Below are positions 1 to 5,956 of a stretch of 6,541 nucleotides of DNA, piece by piece. This stretch comes from Euryarchaeota archaeon UBA121 (GTDB taxonomy: Archaea; Thermoplasmatota; Poseidoniia; Poseidoniales; Thalassarchaeaceae), in contig DANL01000022.1 of assembly GCA_002499865.1 (NCBI GenBank), positions 8,201 through 14,741 on the forward strand, read 5' to 3'. The translations under genes were made by a program, and so were the position numbers. Position 1 is the stretch's first letter. The number at the start of each line of letters is the position of its first letter. The notes under the pieces were generated by a model. It saw only the letters and a list, made by a program, of their open reading frames with translations, ran no database searches and was not told the origin of the DNA.

Positions 1-1041
1 GGGCCAATAGCTCAGTTCGCAGCTCCATTCACATATGCTTGGGGAGTCGCTATGGACGACCTGAATGCAATGGGAGACGACTACGTCTTCGAGGTAATCG
101 AGGTTGACTCTGGATGTGATGGTACAGTAGCCAGCACAGCCGCACAGACACTCGTAGACGCAGGTGTCGTCGCAGTAGCCGGCGCAGCATGCTCAGGTGC
201 CTCAATGGGCGCTAACACTGTTCTAGCCGCCGCAGGAGTCCCTATGATCTCCTACGCAAGCACATCACCTAGTTTGAGCGATGCAACTGCACACCCTCAC
301 TTCTACAGGATAGTTCCAAGTGACGCTCTACAGGGACAAGCAGCAGCTGACATGATTACAGGAAGTGGCGTTACCAACACCGCTATTGTACACATGACAA
401 ACTCATACGGAGCCGGCCTGGCCGATGCTGTATCAGCAAACCTTGGTACTGATGCAGTCTGTCTGCAGTCTGGATACGAGGAGACCGCAACCGACTTCCA
501 AGCCGCCGTTCAGGCAGTAATGGATGCAGGCTGTGACTCAGTCTTCCTCGGTTCGTACGCCTCTGACGGAGCCATGATTGTCGAGACCATGGCAGTTATG
601 GGCGCTACCATACCAATCTTCAGCGCCGATGGAATGGCTGGTTCAGCAGCCCTTGAGGAGTACACCAATCCAGCAGCAGCAAATGGAATACAGGTAACAA
701 GGCCAAGTGCCACTTCACCTGGCGACTTCGCCGCAGCTTGTGCAGCAGACGCAGTCTGTCAGACTGGAATCTTCACCTCTGAGGCTTACGACGCAGTAAT
801 GATGCTCGGACACGCCGCAATGATGGAAGATGGAGCTAACATGGGCATGCATGTGCCAATGGTTGGTGATAACTATGAGGGCGAGTCTGGAACTCACACC
901 TTCTTGGACAACGGAGATGTTGCAGGATCAGGATATGATGTCTGTACCTTCCACCATGTCCCAACATTTGGAGAGTACTTCAACTGTGACATGAGATGGG
1001 ATCTCGGAGGAGACGGAGTAGTAGACGCACCATGGAACGGA
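1..1041 (+). repeat. Internal protein repeat A: first LivJ-like binding domain (N-terminus missing)
   Basis: First copy of the duplicated binding domain. Shared blocks with copy B include AAQTLVDAGV, GAACSGASMGAN, SYASTSP, LSDAT, VPSDA and HMTN-YG-GLADA. Cysteines are at residues 39, 64, 154, 178, 247, 253, 315 and 329. Its first strand, equivalent to ATIKIGFLNDAT in copy B, lies before the window. The copy ends in an Asp/Gly-rich segment (DLGGDGVVDAPWNG), the probable linker to copy B. Confidence 0.9.
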
Positions 1042-2133
1042 GCCACCATCAAGATCGGATTCTTGAATGACGCAACCGGAGATATCGCAGTTTATGCTCC
1101 CGGATTCGTGGCAGCATCACAGATCACGATTGGTCTTGCCAACACTCTGGCATACAGCCAGGGAGTACAGTTTGAGATAGTCTATGCAGACTCTGGTTGT
1201 GACGCCACCATGGGTGGCTCAGCAGCCCAGACATTGGTAGACGCCGGAGTATGGGGAGTCGTTGGAGCAGCTTGCTCCGGCGCATCCATGGGAGCCAATG
1301 CGGTACTTTCCGCTGCTGGAATTCCACAGGTATCCTATGCGAGCACAAGCCCAGCTCTGTCCGATGCAACACAATACCCGTCCTTCTATCGTGTCGTTCC
1401 AAGCGATGCGTTCCAAGGATCGGTTGTCGCTGACGTAATGGTCGCCGACATGCAGGACAACGTCGCTGTTATCCACATGACAAACGCATACGGCTCAGGA
1501 CTAGCTGATGCATTCGTCGCCAGCATGGATGCAGGACACATCTGCACTCAAATCGGATATGATCAGACAACCACTGATTTCACGTCTGCTGTGAGCACAG
1601 TTGTCAATGAAGGATGTACCTCAGTAATGATGGTCTCATACGCCGCTGACGGAGCTATGCTAATTGAGGAGATGTCCTTACAAGGATTCTCCGGCGCCAT
1701 CTATGGAGCTGACGGAATTGCAGAGGCAGGACTGGCAGCCGATATGGCAGACAAGTCCCTAGTGGACGGCATTATCGCTACAAAGCCATCAGCAGGTGGT
1801 GCAATGTCAACGGTAGGCATGGTCTTCGCGGCACAGTGTGCAGCTATCCCTGACTGTGCTGGAGGAATCTACACTGCAGAGGCGTTCGACGCTGTCTACA
1901 TCGTGGCTTTCGCCGCCTTCACACACCTAGCCACCCCAGGTATTACCAAGGATATGGCAATAGCTGGGACCGGTAACGGTCTAGAAGGAGCTAGTGGAGC
2001 GATTACCTTCATGTCAAATGGAGATGTTCCAGCAGCTGGATATTGCATCGGTGAGTTCTCTCATGATGCGACCGCAGACACAGTCTCATACGACTGTGCC
2101 AGGAACTGGGACCCAGTCAACGGAATCGTTTGA
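1..2133 (+). CDS. Tandem-domain branched-chain amino acid ABC transporter substrate-binding protein (LivJ/LivK-like), 5' partial
   Basis: Extracytoplasmic receptor that captures an amino acid or related small molecule and delivers it to the Liv permease. The reading frame is open from base 1, and its first residues (GPIAQFAAPF) match the conserved N-terminal region of LivJ-type proteins, so the real start, signal peptide and any lipid anchor lie upstream; the ATG at 52 is internal. The visible 710 residues hold two periplasmic-binding-protein type I domains, residues 1 to about 347 and 348-710, with most landmarks exactly 361 residues apart. Cys39/Cys64 and Cys400/Cys425 keep the 25-residue spacing of the E. 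coli LivJ disulfide. Ser65/Thr88/Asp210 and Ser426/Thr449/Asp571 fall where LivJ has ligand-contacting Ser79, Thr102 and Glu226 (from memory). Each domain has eight matching cysteines. The protein is extremely acidic and has no C-terminal membrane helix. Substrate cannot be fixed: family members also bind amides, urea or other compounds. Confidence 0.92.
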   Translation, partial: GPIAQFAAPFTYAWGVAMDDLNAMGDDYVFEVIEVDSGCDGTVASTAAQTLVDAGVVAVAGAACSGASMGANTVLAAAGVPMISYASTSPSLSDATAHPHFYRIVPSDALQGQAAADMITGSGVTNTAIVHMTNSYGAGLADAVSANLGTDAVCLQSGYEETATDFQAAVQAVMDAGCDSVFLGSYASDGAMIVETMAVMGATIPIFSADGMAGSAALEEYTNPAAANGIQVTRPSATSPGDFAAACAADAVCQTGIFTSEAYDAVMMLGHAAMMEDGANMGMHVPMVGDNYEGESGTHTFLDNGDVAGSGYDVCTFHHVPTFGEYFNCDMRWDLGGDGVVDAPWNGATIKIGFLNDATGDIAVYAPGFVAASQITIGLANTLAYSQGVQFEIVYADSGCDATMGGSAAQTLVDAGVWGVVGAACSGASMGANAVLSAAGIPQVSYASTSPALSDATQYPSFYRVVPSDAFQGSVVADVMVADMQDNVAVIHMTNAYGSGLADAFVASMDAGHICTQIGYDQTTTDFTSAVSTVVNEGCTSVMMVSYAADGAMLIEEMSLQGFSGAIYGADGIAEAGLAADMADKSLVDGIIATKPSAGGAMSTVGMVFAAQCAAIPDCAGGIYTAEAFDAVYIVAFAAFTHLATPGITKDMAIAGTGNGLEGASGAITFMSNGDVPAAGYCIGEFSHDATADTVSYDCARNWDPVNGIV
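1042..2130 (+). repeat. Internal protein repeat B: second LivJ-like binding domain (complete)
   Basis: Second copy of the duplicated binding domain, complete from its first beta strand (ATIKIGFLNDATGD) to the C-terminus. Cysteines at residues 400, 425, 515, 539, 613, 619, 682 and 699 all match copy A. The two copies agree strongly in protein but differ at many third codon positions, for example in the codons for the shared ACSGASMGAN block. That points to an old duplication kept by selection, not a recent one or an assembly artefact. Confidence 0.9.
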
Positions 2134-2146
2134 TTGGTAACGTAAA

Positions 2147-2177
2147 GCAGTGCGGCGGGTTTCTCCTGCCGCACTGC
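2147..2177 (+). terminator. Strong intergenic hairpin, possible terminator or mRNA 3'-end stabiliser
   Basis: A perfect 10-bp stem, GCAGTGCGGC (2147-2156) with GCCGCACTGC (2168-2177), extends inward by one G-T and two G-C pairs around the 5-base loop TTTCT. It begins 13 bases after the binding-protein stop codon. It is followed by CCCC and then a short T-rich run (AATTTTATT, 2184-2192), not a clean T tract, so it is not a textbook intrinsic terminator. A hairpin between a binding-protein gene and its permease gene commonly protects the upstream mRNA or lets only part of the transcription continue, giving more receptor than channel. The structure is seen in the sequence; the role is inferred. 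Confidence 0.65.
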
Positions 2178-2183
2178 CCCAAC

Positions 2184-2206
2184 AATTTTATTCAAATGAT
2201 GAAGGT
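2184..2206 (+). promoter_or_regulatory. Possible weak TATA-like element and weak Shine-Dalgarno ahead of the permease gene
   Basis: The T-rich run AATTTTATT (2184-2192) is centred about 30 bases before the permease ATG. If used as an archaeal TATA box it would put transcription start close to that ATG, giving an almost leaderless message. The only Shine-Dalgarno-like stretch is GAAGGT at 2201-2206, 11 bases before the ATG, which is weak and rather far. The same T-rich run could instead be the tail of the preceding hairpin. Neither reading is firm. Confidence 0.25.
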
Positions 2207-2217
2207 ACGTGTAGTAG

Positions 2218-2598
2218 ATGCTGCATGAGGCTCGGCATAAGTACTCGAATCTCTCTAGGGGAACACGAAGGATCCTTATTGCAACAATCCTCTTCCTCGA
2301 TGCCAACTTACTCGGAACCTCAAACGGGATAGGCTTTCTCAACATTGTCGATACAATTCTTGGTGGGGGAATTCCTGACGATATGGTATGGCTCCTTCAA
2401 GTAGTAGAGTCTCTAACAGCTGGGTTCATCATCATCAAGATATTTTTTGATGATGTCCCTCCAGGTAATTTCAGAACCATATTCTTACTCACTTCTCCAA
2501 TATTCATGATCATGATCACTTTCTTAACTCTCGACATTCTTCTCAAGGGACTCGGTGAGGGAGCATCCTTCACTCTGGATATAGTCTCAGTAGCTACA
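2218..2598 (+). other. N-terminal membrane extension of the fused permease
   Basis: Residues 1-127 precede the place where LivH proteins normally begin their first conserved helix (here LTWSSTYLAIAIGLTLTY). The region opens with a basic stretch (HEARHKYSNLSRGTRR, probably cytoplasmic), then about three hydrophobic segments at residues 18-35, 56-77 and 85-109. I do not recognise a named domain. It could help membrane insertion or subunit packing. Confidence 0.6.
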
Positions 2599-5500
2599 GG
2601 CACTCTGACTTGGTCCTCAACGTATCTAGCAATTGCCATAGGACTTACTCTAACTTACAAGGTTCAGAGGTACGGTAACTTCGCCCAATCTGAATTATTC
2701 ATGATTGGGATGTATCTCTCAATGATAATGATCTGGAGTGACTACTTCTTCCCCCTTTCTAGCTTAAGCACCACTAAAGACGGTGTTCTAACTTGGTCGG
2801 TCCTAATCTTCACACTCATCGCCGCATTCGTCCTCACGGGTCTAGCTGGGGTAATCATAGACAGATTGGTCTACAGGGGATTTCGAAGAACAAAGGCCAC
2901 CCCCCAGGTCATGATGATTGCTTCTCTGGGTGTCGCCCTTATACTGAGGGCGATCACTTACCTAAGATTTGGCTCTGGACGAAAAATGTTCGAGCCAGAG
3001 GGAGACTGGAGGATGCCAAATCTGAGGTGGGAGATACCCACCACCAAGCTCAGACTCAATCTCGGAGACAGGTCGATAGATGAGGGCAGGACCTATACTC
3101 AGTGGACCTGCGAGCAGACAGGTGTAGACGAAACAACAGGCGAGCCCATACTGTCCAGAATAGTCACTGAAGCTTCAAAACCAGCATATGAACTGTATGA
3201 TACCACCGCAGACTGCGTAACACAAGCTACCACCAACTACGCGTATTACAAGGGAGCAGTACCATTCGTAATCTTCTCATCGGTACTCCTGCTGATGCTC
3301 CTGCTCAACAAGACGAGGCTTGGCAGGAGAATGAGGGCGGTTGCTGATAATCCAGAGCTTGCCGCCAGTAGCGGAATCAACGTTGAGAGGGTTCACCTTT
3401 CGAGCGCTTTCCTGTCCGCTGGAATATCTGGGATGGGTGGTGCGATATTCGCAATGACACTCAGATTCAGTCCAGAAACTGCTTTCACCCTACTTCTCCC
3501 ATCATTCGCAATCATTGTGTTAGGTACAATAGGATCAGTTCCAGGGGCCATTGTGGGATCTATCATCGTAGGATTCGTACGAGCACTTTCATCTCCTGTA
3601 CTGATTGGCATAGGTTCACCGCTCGGACGTTCTAACTATTCTGCCCTAGATGGTGTCATGCCCTATATTTTCCTAGTCGCAATCCTAATGATAATGCCCG
3701 AGGGGATTGGAGACGCATATGAGAAGTGGAAGATTGACAGGCTCCGCAATAAGAAGGAGACCAATACGGAAAGGGATGTCAAGATTACTACTGGCTTAGC
3801 ACTCCTTCCCACTGGAATTTTCGGATTGCATCACTGGTGGAGGGGAAGAACACACAGGATGCAAACATTCTCTGTAATCGCCATTGCCTCATACGTATTT
3901 CACAGATTCAGTAATTTTGTTGAAAGGAACTCCTTTGCCGACGGCTCTTGTGCTGACTCCTGCCAGGAAAACGAGTTTGCTGAAACCAATCTAGCGATTC
4001 TGACAGGGAGGAACGACGGAGAGCTAATACTGGAGGATAGCCCTCTGACGGAGGCCCATCTGTTGGATCAGACTAGCGCCCCCAGTGGAATGACTCCTTT
4101 CGAAGCCGAACAATGGATTCCAGGCGCTCTAGTCGATATGCAACAGTCCTGGCTCAATCAAATGAGATTCGAGATTGATCTTGTCAACTTTATTGTCGAC
4201 GTAGGAGATTTGATTTGGCCACTAGCATTAGTGGTACTCTGGGCATTCTCTGTGTATGAAGGAATCAGGATAATGAATGGCAAGGAGAATGAGAAAATAT
4301 CATTCCCGCTATCCTCCAAATGGAAATCCATCCTCGACTCAACTACCTCTCCAATATCAGATACCAGGAAAAAATTGTCAGAGCTGGATAGGAATCATGA
4401 AAGAATGGTTAAACGACTAAGGGAGAAATGGAGTAATTATTTCAAACCCGGGGAGTTGAAGTCTCACGCCATAGATTTCTCACTCAGATTCCTTGAACCA
4501 GTAATCAAGGCACTCAAAATTCCAGAGAGTCGTAAGACAGATCTCAAGATGTACGGAAGACAGAGTCAATTAGGGTCCTGGATATCATTCTACATCCTCA
4601 TAACGATCTTAGTAATGTTCCTAGTTTGGCTTCCAATAGCCGAATCGGATAATTATGAATTCAAGAAAGTCCTCCAGGTATCGAATGTACTACTCACACT
4701 CTCTATCTTCATCTTGATGGCCTTTTCTCTAAACTTACACACCGGGTATACCGGAATGGTAAATTTCGGAATCATCTTCTTTGTCTCTATTGGGGCAATA
4801 ACAGTCTCAATATTAACCGCTCCAGAAAGAGTATTCGGATATGATTGGGGGATCATGGAGGCCACAATAGTAGCTATGCTACTATCCGCTGCTATCGGTT
4901 GGCTACTCGCCTATCCTACTGCCAGATTGAGGACAGACTACTTTGCCATAGTGACTATATCGCTTGGGGAGATAGTAAGAGTTCTCCTAGCAGGAGAACC
5001 ACTTCTGAGAGCGGGGCCGGTTGCTTCTGCAATTGGGATATCGGGATACCCACTACCATTGGAAGACTGGTGGTTCTGTGGCTCGGAGAAGTCCGGTCCA
5101 GACACACGGTGGGCCAGTCCCGATGCCTGCAGAGATGACATATTGCTAGACAGTACCCCAGCCCATCACATAGGTGAGCTACTGAACCTAGGTGAACCGG
5201 CTCCTTACATGATGATGCTAATGCTATTATCAGTGGCCTCAGTCATAATCGTATGGGCCCTACTCTCCAGACTACTCTCATCACCATGGGGAAGGGTACT
5301 CAAGGCTATCAGAGAAGATGAGGAGGTCGCCCAGCATCATGGCCATGACATCCTGACTCACAAGGCGGCCAGCCTCGCTCTGGGGGCTGCAATAGCTGCA
5401 CTTGCCGGAGCACTCTGGGCTTGGAAGCTCACCGGTTTCGATGCTAGTTTCATGTCTCCCGCGCGTTCTACATTTTTGGTATGGGCGGCCTTCATCATTG

Positions 5501-5955
5501 GAGGCACGTCCAATAACAGGGGCATGGTTGTCGGGGCCTTCATCATAGTTCTGATGGAATTCGTATTCAATGTCCTAGTAGCCGCACAGGGTTCTTCAGA
5601 CCTGCCTCTACATGTCACCGCTGACAGAATAGACACTCTATTCGAGTGGATAATAACAAATCAGTGGGATGTAGCCACTATCTTCGCCATCACGGCACTT
5701 GTAGGTTACATTACCAGATCAGAGAGGCTTTTCGATATTGGTTTTTCAGGAGCAGCAGTATTCCTCTTCACCGCGCTTGCTCTTGGTGAGAGGTCGATCA
5801 ATGAGTCATTCTTCGCAGGGGCAGTTAGTGCGGATATGGTTTACATCAAGCTCATGCTGATTGGGTGCCTGATGCTGTTCTCACTCAAGTTCAACTCCAA
5901 GGGACTATTACCAGAAGTACCGATCAGACCTAGTAGACCAGACGGAGGTGAATAA
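2218..5955 (+). CDS. Fused branched-chain amino acid ABC transporter permease (LivH-LivM fusion with extra membrane segments)
   Basis: Forms the membrane channel of the importer; LivH and LivM are normally two proteins of roughly 300-400 residues each. Layout: residues 1-127, an extra N-terminal region with about three hydrophobic segments (18-35, 56-77, 85-109); 128-500, LivH core, with GNFAQSE (153-159, family NFAHGE) and the ATPase-coupling loop MRAVADNPELAASSGINVER (372-391); 522-688, a TM2-like hairpin with a long loop; 689-781, a charged, probably cytoplasmic helical linker; 788-1245, LivM core, with GYTGMVNFG (843-851), RLRTDYFAIVTISLGEIVR (903-921), coupling loop GRVLKAIREDEE (1025-1036), IIGGTSNNRG (1093-1102) and the family-like ending KGLLPE. 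The ATG at 2218 directly follows an in-frame TAG and no good later start is visible. Cysteine pairs 298/333, 578/582 and 954/971 lie in predicted outer loops. The frame is uninterrupted throughout, so the fusion appears genuine. Confidence 0.93.
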   Translation: MLHEARHKYSNLSRGTRRILIATILFLDANLLGTSNGIGFLNIVDTILGGGIPDDMVWLLQVVESLTAGFIIIKIFFDDVPPGNFRTIFLLTSPIFMIMITFLTLDILLKGLGEGASFTLDIVSVATGTLTWSSTYLAIAIGLTLTYKVQRYGNFAQSELFMIGMYLSMIMIWSDYFFPLSSLSTTKDGVLTWSVLIFTLIAAFVLTGLAGVIIDRLVYRGFRRTKATPQVMMIASLGVALILRAITYLRFGSGRKMFEPEGDWRMPNLRWEIPTTKLRLNLGDRSIDEGRTYTQWTCEQTGVDETTGEPILSRIVTEASKPAYELYDTTADCVTQATTNYAYYKGAVPFVIFSSVLLLMLLLNKTRLGRRMRAVADNPELAASSGINVERVHLSSAFLSAGISGMGGAIFAMTLRFSPETAFTLLLPSFAIIVLGTIGSVPGAIVGSIIVGFVRALSSPVLIGIGSPLGRSNYSALDGVMPYIFLVAILMIMPEGIGDAYEKWKIDRLRNKKETNTERDVKITTGLALLPTGIFGLHHWWRGRTHRMQTFSVIAIASYVFHRFSNFVERNSFADGSCADSCQENEFAETNLAILTGRNDGELILEDSPLTEAHLLDQTSAPSGMTPFEAEQWIPGALVDMQQSWLNQMRFEIDLVNFIVDVGDLIWPLALVVLWAFSVYEGIRIMNGKENEKISFPLSSKWKSILDSTTSPISDTRKKLSELDRNHERMVKRLREKWSNYFKPGELKSHAIDFSLRFLEPVIKALKIPESRKTDLKMYGRQSQLGSWISFYILITILVMFLVWLPIAESDNYEFKKVLQVSNVLLTLSIFILMAFSLNLHTGYTGMVNFGIIFFVSIGAITVSILTAPERVFGYDWGIMEATIVAMLLSAAIGWLLAYPTARLRTDYFAIVTISLGEIVRVLLAGEPLLRAGPVASAIGISGYPLPLEDWWFCGSEKSGPDTRWASPDACRDDILLDSTPAHHIGELLNLGEPAPYMMMLMLLSVASVIIVWALLSRLLSSPWGRVLKAIREDEEVAQHHGHDILTHKAASLALGAAIAALAGALWAWKLTGFDASFMSPARSTFLVWAAFIIGGTSNNRGMVVGAFIIVLMEFVFNVLVAAQGSSDLPLHVTADRIDTLFEWIITNQWDVATIFAITALVGYITRSERLFDIGFSGAAVFLFTALALGERSINESFFAGAVSADMVYIKLMLIGCLMLFSLKFNSKGLLPEVPIRPSRPDGGE
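3781..4281 (+). other. TM2-domain-like hairpin in the LivH-LivM linker
   Basis: Residues 522-688 join LivH to LivM. The start, LALLPTGIFGLHHWWRGRT (527-545), resembles the TM2 domain (Pfam PF05154) signature of a hydrophobic helix followed by G-x-G-x-H-x-F-Y-x-G-R, with Trp replacing the usual Phe-Tyr. The end, LVVLWAFSVYEGIRIMNGK (671-689), resembles the second TM2 helix and its cytoplasmic exit. Between them is an acidic loop of about 90 residues holding the CADSC motif (578-582), probably outside the cell. Such a unit could supply an even number of crossings so that LivM keeps its normal orientation. The family match is by eye only. Confidence 0.45.
4282..4560 (+). other. Basic, helical cytoplasmic linker before LivM
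   Basis: Residues 689-781 lack hydrophobic helices and are rich in Lys, Arg and Glu, with a long likely helix around residues 716-740 (TRKKLSELDRNHERMVKRLR). Net positive charge next to membrane helices argues for a cytoplasmic position by the positive-inside rule, near where the ATPases dock. No known domain is recognised. Confidence 0.5.
5944..5950 (+). promoter_or_regulatory. Shine-Dalgarno for the ATPase gene, inside the permease 3' end
   Basis: GGAGGTG at 5944-5950 is seven bases complementary to the usual 16S rRNA 3' end and sits 6 bases before the GTG at 5957. It lies within the last codons of the permease, whose TAA ends one base before that GTG. This decides the non-ATG start and suggests translational coupling of permease and ATPase. 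Confidence 0.85.
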
Positions 5956-5956
5956 A

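Noticed and set aside
52..54. ATG at 52 as the start of the binding protein
   Set aside because: Codons 1-51 are in frame and encode the conserved beginning of the binding domain (GPIAQFAAPF), matching GDIAVYAPGF in the second copy; there is no Shine-Dalgarno suitably placed before it.
1124..1476. Antisense open frames opposite the second binding domain
   Set aside because: They overlap a strongly conserved coding region, show no recognisable protein features or start signals, and are explained by the sense-strand codon pattern.
2430..2455. Inverted repeat CATCATCAA / TTGATGATG around an AT-rich loop
   Set aside because: It arises from codons for an Ile-rich helix followed by Phe-Phe-Asp-Asp, is AT-rich and weak, and sits well inside the permease frame.
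2503..2518. Short tandem ATGATC-like repeats (CATGATCATGATCA)
   Set aside because: Encodes alternating Met-Ile in a membrane helix; too short to be a meaningful repeat or attachment site.
4981..4999. Perfect 8-bp inverted repeat GTTCTCCT / AGGAGAAC with a 3-base loop
   Set aside because: It lies inside a conserved LivM region (VLLAGEP) whose protein sequence explains it, has no T-rich tail, and is short enough to occur by chance in a window this size.
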